Below are positions 1 through 11,200 of a stretch of 64,000 bases of DNA, piece after piece (the first letter of the stretch is position 1; each line of letters opens with the position of its first letter). The notes under the pieces were generated by a model. The model saw only the letters and a program-made list of their open reading frames with translations. It searched no databases and had not been told where the DNA came from. The position numbers and the translations under genes were made by a program. This DNA comes from Cyanoderma ruficeps. Its lineage: Eukaryota > Chordata > Aves > Passeriformes > Timaliidae. The stretch lies in the NCBI GenBank assembly GCA_008694505.1, contig VZDJ01004378.1:19856239-19920238 (forward strand). Reading direction: 5' to 3'.

Positions 1-2205
1 CCGTGGCTTCAGCTTAACGCAGCTACACTGTGTTTACAACTGACTGCAGTCTGCCAGTTCCATTCACTCGGACCTACCCAAACTGCCTCAGGGTTTTCAG
101 AGCACTTTAGCCCTTCCTTACAGAGAGCTTCAACACTCAGACACACACCTGTACACAAGCCTGTGTGTAACAGAGGGCAGAAAAGGGTCTGCCACAGCCC
201 AGAGATGAAGTACAGGAACCAGGGGCAGTGCAGTCCACCACTTGCACTTACAGTGACACAATCACTTTTACTTACTAAGCAAGTACCAAGTAAAGGAGCA
301 TCAAAAGGTTTACAAGGTGCAGAATGGTGTAGAATGAGACCTACTGTTCCCAAACACAACAAATTAATCATCAGTGCTGGCTGGATCTACACCTATGGGA
401 AATTTGTGAAATATGTCCAACTTGAGTTCAGCCTGACTGATGTGAGCAAGGTTGGGGACTGAACATGAACAGGTTGGTGGCAATGCTCACTGTCCTAAGT
501 GCTCGTGTCCACTGCTGTTTGAAGCATGGCTGTTACATGTAACACAATGTACTATATACTGGTGGCAGCATCTGCACCAAAAATCTTCTAACAGTTAACT
601 TGTTCAGCTGAGCAGAACAAGTGTTAGTTAGGGTGAAAGGTTTTGAAAACTTCCCTGTGGGAGGCAAGGCCGTAATGTACCTTTTTACTCATCTGAAGAA
701 TAGGGGTAATACTTACCAGCCTCAAACACATATTGGGTGAAAAAAATTCATGAGCATTTCAAGCGCATGAAGAATTTGGAGTGAAACATAATTCAGAAAA
801 ACAAGAGTGCTACACTCATCCTGGTGTCTTTCAGGCACCAGCAGTACAGCGCCCTTTGTGGCTTTCCACATGCATTGGGTGAACAAAGCAATATACGTTT
901 GTAGCAAAACTGTATCACAGCCACCATTTGTTACATGGAGAGCAGCAACATCAGCAGGGGTAATTTTGTGGTCACTGAAGCAAGTGGATACAAGCAAGGA
1001 AGGGAAAACCAAAGGCAGAAGGACAACCAAAACTTTCCCCGTCCCAGGAGCTAAAATTTCCAACAGTAAGTTTAGAGGAAAGTTTCTGTCATTCAGGAAA
1101 GCAAGGTAATGCCACTCCCAACACAGAGTAAAGCACTATTCATGTTCAGCTGTACAAGGTTGGAGCATGAGCACCTCATACAAGCACATAAAGGAGTAAC
1201 TGCAGAATCTATAAGAAAAAATAATTCTAAAAAAATTTTATCCATTTACCTGATCTGTATTCTATCCTATTTTCAATTCACTCTACCATGGCAAATAAAT
1301 GGGTATTTCAAAGGCTTTAGTTAACAGAGTCACATAAGACATCATTCTTCTGTTCCTTTTCTCCCCAAAACAGACAAATTTCATTTTTGCAACATCTTTT
1401 CGATTAATACCCAAGTTTTAAATGTAGAGACAAGATTTATTTAGTTTTGGTCCAATTTTGTAAAGCTCTTCTAGCTAAGAAACAACCTCTCCAAGGACTC
1501 AGATATTTTTGTTGTTAATGTGTCCTGGCTAAGCCCTCTCCCAAGTTTAATTACTTCTTGCAGAGATTTCATTAATCTTTTAACTAAAACCAAACTTAAG
1601 AGCAGAATCAGCAAATGGACTACTCAAAACCTTCTCACCACCTCAATACAAGACATTTTCTCACGGTACTCTTGCAGTTCTCCCAATACCTTCCCATCAC
1701 AAGGTGATATTTAAAGCTAAGGCAACCTTGATGAACCATGAGACCTTGGATGATACGATGTCAAACATGTTCAGAAGTCAGGGAGCAAACACAACTGATC
1801 TCCTACACATACCAGTTTGCAATCATTCCCCCAAATGTTTCATTTTGACAGAATTTGTTGTCTCTAAGTCCTCTTCCAGAGGGTTTGTAAATCCTAACTC
1901 CTTCAGTGTTCAACAAACTGAATATTTAAGAAAGCAACAGAGTTGGTAAACAGCTGGAAGCAAGATCTGTCTAGTAAAACGTGCAGAAAGTCAGAAAGCA
2001 GATTTCAAAATGGTAGTGCTACCAAACAACAAAGACACTGAAGAATATTAGGCATTTCCAACTCTTGATTAGTATGATTAGAAGAGCATCCAGACCCTGG
2101 GGAAGACAGATCTTGAATGTAGTCTGTTAGAATATGGTCTTTGGAAGGCCCACCTCTTAGGTTACCCCAGGTGATCAGTTACCCCATTTTTGCAGGTATA
2201 CATAC
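1..2205 (-). other. E2F7: E2F7 intron 4 (partial)
   Basis: From the GTATGT donor to the left edge. I looked for the expected next exon (V-E-R-R-R-I-Y-D) and did not find it, so the intron is at least 2.2 kb. No recognised repeat. Confidence 0.75.
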
Positions 2206-2374
2206 CAAGAATTGAAGCCACTTCATCCAAAGAAATGGTAGTTTTCTCTGTTGACAATGGATAATTTGGATAGCGAGCTAGAAACTTTTGGCACAAGAGT
2301 CCTAAGCTTTTCTGTTTTCTGCTGGGTCTCTGCTTTTCAAATTCATCAACCGTGCTGTCATCTACTATATCATA
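2206..2374 (-). CDS. E2F7: E2F7 coding exon 4 (start of first E2F DNA-binding domain)
   Basis: 169 nt (56 codons plus 1 nt), from a TTAACAG acceptor to a GTATGT donor. It encodes [20 protein letters not shown], then [19 protein letters not shown] and [16 protein letters not shown]. This is the first helix and turn of winged-helix domain 1. It ends one base into a Gly codon, consistent with the next exon starting (V)ERRRIYD in the family. That exon must lie left of the window. Compared with human, the residues just before the border are VASIL where VAVSL is usual, a conservative change. Confidence 0.94.
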
Positions 2375-5300
2375 CTGTTAAAAAATAAATGTTAACCCTT
2401 TAGTGAAGAGCTTTCAAAAGCAAGACATAGTCAAGTGAGGCATATTTTAGATGTTACCAATATTTAAGAACAGATTTTCTAATTAAAAACATGGACTCCT
2501 TGAAAGCACAGAGCACTTGGACAACACAATTGCAAGCTCTCCTTATTTCATCACACAAGATACCTACAGAAAAATTCTTATCTGTGCAATCATGAAATAG
2601 TAGTGGTCATGCATAAGGAGAAAAACCAGGAAGACCAACACCCAAACCTAGCAGATGATAAGATTATACTTGGAAAGAGTATTTCTTTTGGAAAGAAGGA
2701 AGAATATGCTCTCAAACATTTCTGGATCTAATAAAACAGGAGATGCAGAAGTCATCAAGAAGTTCCTGCAATACCTCTGTTCGTTGACTTTTACAGTGTC
2801 TCTATCACTTTAAGAAACTGGTGACTGGGGAAGGAGTGGGGCCGCTTTGCTCAGAAACTATAAGAGGTGCTACTCAGTCTTTGAACCTTAAACTTAGTCA
2901 AGATGTTAGCTTAAGTAATTCTGTAGGATGGCCTGAATGTGGTCTTTCTGACCCTGCAGTGGGAAAAAAGATGGAAACCAGCAAAACCATGGTGGCAAGA
3001 ATGTCGGAAGAGGTATGTTTATCACAAAACGAGAATGACAGAGGATTATTTTGCACTGGTAACTCTGGGGTTTTCTTCTGTGTTGTAAAAAGGAAAAGAA
3101 GTCTTGCCCTCTGGCAAAGAAAAGCTGAAGGTGGTGGTAGCTGTTGAAACCCATGTTTCCATGCTTATGGGATCTTAAACTGTCCTTTGGTGCAGCTCAG
3201 TAAATTTGTGGCAGACTGGAGCTCTGATAGAATTGAGTTTTATATGGTATGGAAATGGCAGTATTCTCACCCTAAAACTTCTACTTCTTTTGTATGTTAC
3301 CTTTCTAAGTGGAGAAAATTATTAAATTTAAGTTTTATTAACTAGAAAATAGTTGAACTCTTTATAGTAGCCACCCCAAAAATGCTGTGTGATCTTAGCA
3401 GCCTTGGAGTGGTAATGAACTAACTTTAAACATTAGCTATTTTTTACCTGCTGGACACTATGTTAGGGATGATCTTTTGAAAACTGTTTTGTTATGGCTA
3501 TAAAAACTGCAGAATTTTCTACACTACTGTTGCTACAGCAGTTGCTGTAAAAACTACACTTCTAGAGTGATCTGTACCTATGAAATGATGGTCCTCAGCA
3601 GGAGGACCCAGAACTATTTTCCTGTTGTTGAAATCACCAGGGAAGGATATCCTACAAGAAATAAACCAGGAGAGGAAAAGCAGTGGTTGGAACAACAACA
3701 ACAAAAAAAAAAGTATGAAGGAAGAAAACCGTAATGATGCTTACTACAATCTGATGTCATTCTCTCCAGGGACAGACTTCCTAAGGTGAAGACAGGGATC
3801 AACCCCTGCACTGCCTGAGTCTTGTGAAGTAGAAGTCTTAATGCATGACCTTGCTTTCTGACCACTAGTTTGGGGGCTGGGGTGAAAAGTGGGAAGAAAA
3901 GGTTTTGATGGACCACTTTGCAGGACAGTTGCAGATGAGGTATAAGATGTGGAAAGTATGTTCTCTAACTGTCAAACTTCTTTTTGAGAACGATATTTGT
4001 TTAAAAGAGATCTGGCAATTTGCTTTCTAATGTGGTTCAAAAGTACTTCAGCTGGGGAAAAATCACATTTATGCTCTACATCCTTCACTGTCCTTTTAAG
4101 TAATATTCAGGCTCTTGAGGGGATCTCAGGTTAATTACTACTAAGACAGTAACTTTTCATGTCTTGAAGTCCTACTGCTCAGCCAGTGCTGTGTAGGCAA
4201 CTGTCCTTGGGAACGTCTTACAATTCTGCACCTGTCCATAGGGAGCAAAGAACCAGATGGAAGAAAACTGAGGAGAAACTTAAAAAGGTTGGAATCCTAA
4301 CTGAATATAAGGTAATCGTGTTCTGAGTCTCACCTGTAATGAATCAGGTGTGTCACTCTGCTCACTATTTTCTATGGGTCTGAAGAGCTCTTTCTTCTTT
4401 TCCCTGTCCCTCATGTCAGGGCTAGCAGCACTAACAAGAATCTTCAGGTTAGCAGTAGGAGTCCAGGGATCAGGCTGAGGTCTGTCAATGATCTTAACAG
4501 GTGTAATTGGATTTCTTTCCGGTGTGCAGCCTTTTTGCTTCGATAAATCAATTGGTTCATTCTTAATGGGAGTCTTTGGGGCCATCCTGGATCGATCAAA
4601 TATGTTTTCCTATTAAAAACAAAGTTCTTTAGACATAAGAGGAAAAAAAAAATTCCATCAATCAATTTCATGATTCTTATGAAGTTAATTTTACTGACCT
4701 GTGCCTTGGCACTCATAGCTATATTTAGCACAGTTCTTTTACCTTTGAAGGGAATATTAAAATATTCTACATGCTGCTGTACTGGAGGACATGTATTTGA
4801 GATACTGCCTTGAAATACAGAACCTGAGGTCAACCAGTCCAACCTGTGGCCTATCAGGCTTTTAAACTCTGTTATTACAAGAAGGCATTGCCCACAAACA
4901 TAAATCACCAAATCCCAGGGAAACTGACATCATGCACTGGCCACATCACACTTAGCAAGAAAGCAGAGTTCTGTTTGAAAGGTCCCAAGTTAAACGCCAT
5001 GCTGGGGACCCAGCTCAAACTCACAAAATGTCTAACTAAAGGGGATGTAACTAGATGTGCAAGCAAGGCAAGTTTTGCATCTGCACTGTCTGCTGCTCAC
5101 AGCAACCAAGAACATCTCCGTAACTGTTCCTTGACTACAGCTAAGAGCTGCTAGGAAGAAAAGTCTAATTCATCAGTTATTTTTTATCATTTCCTGAATG
5201 AAGCTCATCTCCTTCCAGTCCCTAGCTGCCATCAAACTTTTTTCATATTTTATCTATGGATCCCTTCCTCTTACTGTAAGAATTATCACTACAGACAAAG

Positions 5301-7211
5301 CCACTTCAAGGCACCAACTGAAGGAAGTATTATTGGTACCCTCAATATAATGTATTTGATTTTGTGCTGCAAGAAATCCAATTCAGAAATTGAGTAAAAG
5401 CCTGAAACAAAATTTTAATTTCAACTGGATTACCGCAAGAACTTTCTTAAGTTTTGCCTTTTACTTGGAGTAATTAAACTATTCTGTAGCTGAAATATAT
5501 TTAAATAGGCGATTCCAAAGGTCATCCTAAAATGCAGTCTAGCTAGAAAGCAGAAAGAAGTTCCAGTAACAACTGAAACTGGCTTTTACCAGGAGCAGTT
5601 TTGTAGCATTCAGACTGAAAACAAATCTGGCACATCAAAAGCTTTGTGCTCTGAGCACTGATGAAGAATACTTCTGCACACATCCACCTATGAATTACCC
5701 AAAAGGATGTAATAAATGCATCTCTTTTTTTTTACAACTAACAGCCAGCCAGTTGTAACTTACTACAGTTATAAATAGGGGTCAATTTAGAGGTTATGGT
5801 ACTTCTTGCAATATATATTCATATAGTGTTGATACTCAATATTTTCTTGCAATTTCATGTTTGGCATCAAACAACCCTTAAGTAATGCAGAAAGTCTATC
5901 TTCCCCTAAAGTTCCTGTTCATTATGGCTGGTGGTAATGGAACGGCAGTGAGGGCAGCTGAAGCAACCTGCTGTTTCAGTACCTCAGATCTTCATGTTTG
6001 TGTAAATACCACAATGAAAAAAGTAGTGGCTCTACATGCAAAACACATGACTATGCCCTTTCAGATGTCTATTTCCTACTATCAGATCTTTATTTTCTAC
6101 TATCATAATTACCTGCTAAAGTAAGAAACTTTTACTCTCCCCGTTTTTTTTTTTCTTTAGCTGCAACACTCTGTGAAGTCCTACATGTTTTGCACAAAAC
6201 TGCAAGGTCAGTTAGTAGAAGTAGGAGATAGAGGACAGGAAAGGCTAGCTTGACAAACTATGTAAGCAGTAATTGAAACAAACCTCTGATATAATAGGAG
6301 CAGATCATGACAAGAACTGTGTGAATTTTGGAGGACTCAGATTGAGCACGGACAGCAGAACATGAATTGCATCTAGTTCAGGAGACATTACAGAGCAGGG
6401 TTATGCCCACATGAGCTGTCTCCTGGCTGGTGAGGCAGTAGGGGAACAATGAACTTGTTCCTTGCTGGGTGGCCCTACTTTAGCCTTTTGACTGAAGAAC
6501 ACCATTTCATGAATACAGACCAGAAGGCAAGCCTAGTGGATGGATGTGTCCATCAGTGTGCTGAAACTACTGCTAAATAACAGAACTACAGTATTCCTGT
6601 GCCCAGTTAGGCCTGGTGGTCCCTATCTTTAGAACCATGAGTCTCTACAAGAGCCCTCCCCACCTTACCACATGGTAGCCATTGGGATACTTGAGATCAC
6701 TAAGTGAGTTTTACTCAGGTGAAAGCTAAATGGTGTTTCCCGGTGTGTAGTACCACAGTGCAATCACTTCACTTACTGACAAGGCATGACTCAGGCTTCT
6801 TACACTGGATTACTTCTTTATCTTAAGGGTAGCGCTGGACATCCCAGTGCCCCAAGTGCTCACAGGTAAGATGCTGCTGTACAGACCAACAGCACCTCAA
6901 ACGCTGCCCACGGGAGCCACAGAAGCACGATCCAGAGCCCGACCCCCCTCCAAGCCCCCCGGGTGGCGGCCCTGCACTCGCGGGGCTGGGGCTCCGTGGT
7001 GTCCACTCGTTTTCGCCGCCCTCCCTCCCTCTTCCTCTCCTCCCCGCACTGGCCCAGGGCTCCGGACAACGCGAGCAGGGAACGCGCGGCGCCGGACCGG
7101 ACCGAACCTCCCGCCGGCCCTCCCGCTCACCTTCTGGGCCACCTCGACACGGCCCCGCCGCCCCGGCCGGGCGCTCGCCAGGTCCCGCAGCGCCAGGACG
7201 CTCACCTCCAT
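2206..7211 (-). CDS. E2F7: E2F7, atypical E2F transcriptional repressor, 5' part (joined exons 2-4; gene continues past the left edge)
   Basis: Three coding exons, 7211-7131, 4609-4334 and 2374-2206, join in frame (phases 0, 0, then 1) to give about 175 N-terminal residues. E2F7 is a nuclear repressor of E2F target genes in S/G2. The family has two tandem winged-helix DNA-binding domains and binds DNA without a DP partner. What is seen: an N-terminus matching vertebrate E2F7, a [16 protein letters not shown] block, a TPTANLK...SAASPD..DREKKK..FRPIEN block, and the start of DNA-binding domain 1 ([19 protein letters not shown], from about residue 137). The segment [13 protein letters not shown] separates it from E2F8, which differs there. 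The RRxYD recognition helix, domain 2 and the C-terminus are not in the window; no matching exon was found in 1-2205. Start chosen at 7211 because the family's usual first residues (MEV.. L.LRDL) begin there with G at -3 and +4 after splicing. Confidence 0.93.
2375..4333 (-). other. E2F7: E2F7 intron 3
   Basis: 1.96 kb between the GTGAGA donor and TTAACAG acceptor. Contains a short CAA/A-rich tract near 3690-3712. No exon or repeat family recognised. Confidence 0.85.
4334..4609 (-). CDS. E2F7: E2F7 coding exon 3 (N-terminal regulatory region)
   Basis: 276 nt, exactly 92 codons, residues about 28-119. It begins [14 protein letters not shown] after an AATAG acceptor and ends in DSLQ before a GTGAGA donor. 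The region carries PIDLS (residues about 46-50), which fits the PxDLS consensus bound by CtBP corepressors; interaction of E2F7 with CtBP is known from the literature. The remainder is the conserved N-terminal block [44 protein letters not shown], rich in S/TP sites typical of cyclin-dependent kinase targets (inference). An internal Met at 4585 is in frame but is not the family start. Confidence 0.94.
4610..7130 (-). other. E2F7: E2F7 intron 2
   Basis: 2.5 kb between the GTGAGC donor and AATAG acceptor. AT-rich apart from the CpG-island end. No repeat family, RNA gene or second gene recognised. Short open frames read in either direction show no family similarity. Confidence 0.85.
7131..7211 (-). 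CDS. E2F7: E2F7 coding exon 2 (start codon exon)
   Basis: 81 nt, 27 codons, beginning with the ATG directly after an AG acceptor (CGCTTTGCAG on the minus strand) and ending in CAGAAG before GTGAGC. It encodes [17 protein letters not shown]... ending in VAQK, which parallels the mammalian E2F7 N-terminus that ends in AQK at the same exon border. The exon is within the CpG island and is Arg/Ala/Gly rich, so its middle is diverged from mammals. The ATG being the first three bases of the exon makes initiation context depend on exon 1; spliced context is GAGATGG. Confidence 0.88.
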
Positions 7212-7376
7212 CTGCAAAGCGAGAAGGCGCTTTTAGCCCGTCTCTTAAGAGGAGCCGCTCCCGTCCCCGGAGGGACGCGCGGGGAGCGCGGCTGCTCGGG
7301 GCTGTGTTCCCGGGGCGGGAGGGAAGGACGGAGGGAAGGGAGGGGGCGGGAGGCTCGGCGGGCTCCGCGCCCTCAC

Positions 7377-7443
7377 CTCGGCCGGGGCCGGGGCGCGCGG
7401 GGGGCGCGCGGCTCTGCCGCTCCCGCCAGGCGCCCTCAGACAT
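7377..7443 (-). other. E2F7: E2F7 likely non-coding exon 1 (3' part; upstream end not defined)
   Basis: On the minus strand a CGAG|GTGAGG donor at 7377/7376 lies 165 bases before the AG acceptor at 7212, so a short GC-rich intron 1 (7376-7212) removes the sequence between a 5' UTR exon and the ATG exon. Human E2F7 likewise has an untranslated first exon. The listed right end is only the position of an upstream ATG; the true transcription start is unknown and may lie either side of it. Confidence 0.6.
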
Positions 7444-7641
7444 CGCTTTACAATCCGGCCAATCAGGCGCGGCCTCCGAGGAGCCCCGGCCGCGCCGCCG
7501 GCCTATCAGCGCGCGGGCGGGCGGCGCGCGGCATAGGGCGCGCGGGACGGGGCTCCCGCCCGCGCGGAGCCGTTTCGCTCCTTTTCTTGGCGCTCCCCGC
7601 CCTCCCCCTCCCGCGCCCTTCCCGCCGCCGCCACCGTGCCA

Positions 7642-7650
7642 GGCGGGAAA
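7642..7650 (-). promoter_or_regulatory. E2F binding site upstream of E2F7
   Basis: TTTCCCGCC on the minus strand, an exact match to the E2F consensus TTTSSCGC, roughly 200 bases upstream of the probable exon 1. It would allow activation by E2F1-3 and feedback repression by E2F7/8 (inference). Confidence 0.5.
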
Positions 7651-7740
7651 GGGCCGGCGGCGCCTGTGCCCGGAGAGCCGCCTGCCGCTTTCCCGGAGCC
7701 GCTGCCGCCACCCTTAAACCTGGGAGGGGGGAGGAAGGGC

Positions 7741-7747
7741 TGAGTCA
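7741..7747. promoter_or_regulatory. AP-1 site in the E2F7 CpG island
   Basis: Exact palindromic TGAGTCA about 300 bases upstream of exon 1. A 7-bp match can occur by chance, but the position inside a promoter island makes it plausible. Confidence 0.35.
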
Positions 7748-8142
7748 GCCTGTGGCGGGTGCCGCCTCGGTCTCCCCGCCACCGGCTCGTAGGAAACGCC
7801 GCCGCGGTGTCCGCGCCGGGGCAGCGCCGCCCGGGGCGGGGGTCGAGCGGCTCAGCGGCCCCAGGCAGCTCGGACAGCGTTAGGATCCTCCGCCTCATCC
7901 CCTGAAGGGAGTCTGCTGCCGGGAAGGTAGAGCGAGCAGACGCCATGGGGAGCAGCCTGGGCTTTTCGCTTTTCCCTGAGACTCTGTTCTCTGTTTTCCC
8001 TGTGGTACCTCATTACATACCGAGATAAAGGAAGAACTGGAAGGGAGCCTTGTCCAAAGTTAACAAATTGAATCTGGCAGCCTGTGGAGCGGTGCAGTGA
8101 TGAGATTTCAGTTGTACCTGTTGAGACTATGGAGCAATGTTG

Positions 8143-8205
8143 CCAAAAAAACCCCAAACAAACAAAAAAATCCCCCAACAACAAAAAACCCCAAAACAAA
8201 CAAAA
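8143..8205. repeat. A/C-rich low-complexity tract
   Basis: About 60 bases of alternating A runs and short C runs (AAAAACCCC, ACAAACAAAA units). No adjoining retrotransposon body was recognised, so it is called simple low-complexity DNA. Confidence 0.8.
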
Positions 8206-11200
8206 GGAATGGTCAAGATCATAGCTTTCTGGAATGCAGAATACTTCAGTCATGAAAGTAATTGCTCAAAGCTTGAGACCCTTTCTGGAGAAATTTGCTC
8301 TGTGCAGTGTAATTGAATTTGTTTTTTGAAATGTATTTAATTTTTTTTTTGTATTTAAGATTTTTTTTTTAGTTGTAGTAGTAGATATGCTGCTGCATTA
8401 TTCCTGTCTTGTTTTGTCGTGGGAGGACTTCCCTCTGAAGTAGCTCATGAGCTAGTAATGAGTTGTCATAGAAGAAAAAATCCAAGACACCGTTCTGATA
8501 ATTTATAAACATATTCACTTAGTAGTTTTTGAGGAATAGAAAAATTTTCTTTTCACTAAGACTGTAGACACCAGATGGATATTGTCTCTTGCATTAATTA
8601 TAATTGACTCGTTTTTAAAATTCTCTGATTTTTTTCTTTTCAGCAGGTTCTGTGACACCACAGCTTGCTGAAGAGAATGAAATATAGACTCTCAGAGAAC
8701 CTCCTTTTATTAAAAAACATTGGAAAATGGCATATACAAAAAAGCTTTTGTTGCTTTTAAAACCTTCCTACTTTTAAGAGGAACATTATTGCCATAACTG
8801 CAAAGTGTGTCTTTCAGTACATATTTGCAGATGTGTAGAGAAATATTTCTAAGGAGTGAACTATCACTGCTGCTCTCACTCATAGGAACTCTATAACTCT
8901 GAAAACAGACTCATTAAAATCATAAGAAATGCAGAGTCATGGAAAATCTCGTGTCACAGACTGACAAGCCCAGGCATGATTTCTAGACCAAAGGAAAGGA
9001 GCTGAGAAGAGTGTAGCAGCTGAGAAACTGCTTGTGTGCTGCAGCCCCAGTGACAGGAAATTGCCATCTGTCCCTTTTAGTCATCCACTTAATCTAAAGT
9101 GACACAGAAATATACATTCTCAGCCCTTTATCTTAGATCTGTCACAGGCATTTGTGTATCTACTGCCAATTAATAACATCTCTCTTAATGTATTACATGT
9201 TGTGAAAGTTTAATAGGTCTAACCGCATTTGCAGCTCTAGCTCAGAGACTTTCTTGTTAAGACCTTTAGGGTGGTTAGGAACTTAATATTTAAGTCACTT
9301 GCTGAAATACCATGGCATGTGCATGTAGAAGTTCATTTGATCACAGTGATTGCTTCTGGCCTTAGCAATCTGGTCATTTATAAGCCATTAATCAGAATAT
9401 CTGTAGGTTGGCACAAGACTCAGGAGGCCCAAGTCTCAATACCTGTCAGCATCATTACAGGCTATATAGGCAATGGGGCACTTTCTACTTGGGATATTTC
9501 TGATTTATTATACCATAATATTGCTACTGGAATGGACCTGGGGCCTTATTTGACCTTCAAGACTTGTGACTTCTTACAGGTTAAGGATGCCTCTGAATAT
9601 AAATGAAAGTTGTCAAGGGAGAGCTAATTTGAATCAGGTTTGACACCTTCATTTAATGTTACTGTCGTTTTACACTCACAGTATTCCCCGCAGCAGGGCT
9701 GTATACTGCTTGAAGGAGGCTGGCTGAAATCTGGTGGGTTAAATTCAGCCCCAGAAGGTGTGGAGCTCAGCGTGTGGATGAGAAGTGAAAAGCAGAGTTG
9801 GAGGGAGAGGAGCCTCACGCCTGTGCTTAAGGGAGATGCTAGAGCCCACTTCGGCACTGAGTAGAATAAGGGGTGTGTGTGAGTCACATATATAGACTAA
9901 GGTGGGAGGAGTGAGACATAGCACCGTGTGGGCAGCTGTGGGAGCTGCAGTGCATGTGAAGGGACGCTGTGTGCTGGTTTAGTCTGAGGAAATGATTTTT
10001 ATTTAGACTGGAGAAGTGCTTTTCATGGGAGGTATTGACAGTGATTTGAATTCCTCTGTACAATGATTCTTCTGTAATACGGAAACAAGAATGTTCAGGA
10101 TTAACATATTAAACTGTTACACAATGTGATGAGCAGATATAACATGAAAGTATACTTTGCTATTTGTAATATATTTTTATATAGAAACATGTTTGTTAAG
10201 CAATGCTAATCTTTTCCATAAGATGAATATACAATGTTGTAGTGTGTTTAATAAGCAATTTTTTTGCACAGTGACATAAACAAAAAAACCCAAATCTCTT
10301 AGAGTGAAATGCAAATTTTAACTGGTAAACAAGTTATGAGTTAATCAGAACAAAACTATGGCACTGCATTTCCTTGCTTGGCTATAGCAGCTGAAAGAAG
10401 GTTGCTGATTATCAGATAAAATTAATTGTTGCAGCCATTATATATCACAGCATTTTTCAAGATGATTTTTATATCTATTTTGATATGCACAGGTAATCTG
10501 CTACAATTGGCAAGAATAATTTAACAAATTAACAACTAAATTTAAGCATGAGTGCCTGCTCTTGAATGATTTTTTATATAACTTTTTTACAGGACCAAAA
10601 CCCACTATCTGATTATTTATGATTTTGAATGAATGGTACGTGGACTAAGATAGAAAGCCAATACCTTTGACAGAGGAGATGGATAAAAACAAATATCAAT
10701 GTGTTTTACAGCACTTTTCATCTCAGAATAGGAGATAGTTTTTAAGATCTTTAAACCTGTATGACTTCTTGTAATGCAAAAAATATGATGGACCAAAGAT
10801 CCTGTAGTTCCTCTATTCTCTCTTTTTCTTGGCTGCCTTTTCCTATGAGCTCAGTTGTGATGGAAAATTATATTTTTCCATCTGTTTTGGCTGATATTTG
10901 AAATTTCAGTCAAAAGCTGGGAGAGAGGAAGACACAGATCCAATTAGGAGCTTTTATTTCCATTAAAAGCCAGACTGAGTCACCCAATTGCTGAACTGTC
11001 AGGGAGTCTGTGTATACCAGCATTCTTACCAGTGAAGGTAGTGGTGTGGGCAGTGTCTGTTGGTGGTGGTTTCCCAAAATGCTGCTGACTTAGGTATCAC
11101 CTCTTCCCTGGGGCAGCCTGGAAGCTTCCACCCTTCAAGGACCTCAGGCTGCCTTGATTTAGGCATGTTCTGCACCAGCAGGGGCAGTAGCCATGACAAT

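Larger units (their letters stand above)
6890..7880. promoter_or_regulatory. CpG island promoter of E2F7
   Basis: About 1 kb of GC-rich, CpG-dense DNA surrounded by AT-rich sequence, covering exons 1-2. Sites visible by eye: a CCAAT box (7459-7463, plus orientation) upstream of exon 1 in the minus-strand sense; an E2F consensus TTTCCCGCC on the minus strand (7642-7650); an AP-1 consensus TGAGTCA (7741-7747); and several GGGCGGG GC boxes. CCAAT plus E2F sites suit a cell-cycle gene, and E2F7 is a known E2F1 target. Long GC-rich open frames here (up to about 300 codons) are composition artefacts. Confidence 0.8.

Noticed and set aside
4800..4870. CR1-like words (GTCCAACCTG and similar) in E2F7 intron 2
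   Set aside because: Too short and without the ordered flanking CR1 blocks seen in the accepted copies.
4444..4911. 155-codon minus-strand frame overlapping E2F7 exon 3 in another register
   Set aside because: It is a shadow of the exon and its flanking introns and ignores the GT/AG borders.
6823..7946. Several long overlapping open frames (up to 306 codons) on both strands of the CpG island
   Set aside because: They are Arg/Pro/Ala/Gly-rich in all frames, as expected from GC-rich DNA with few stops. Only the short [11 protein letters not shown] exon matches a known protein.
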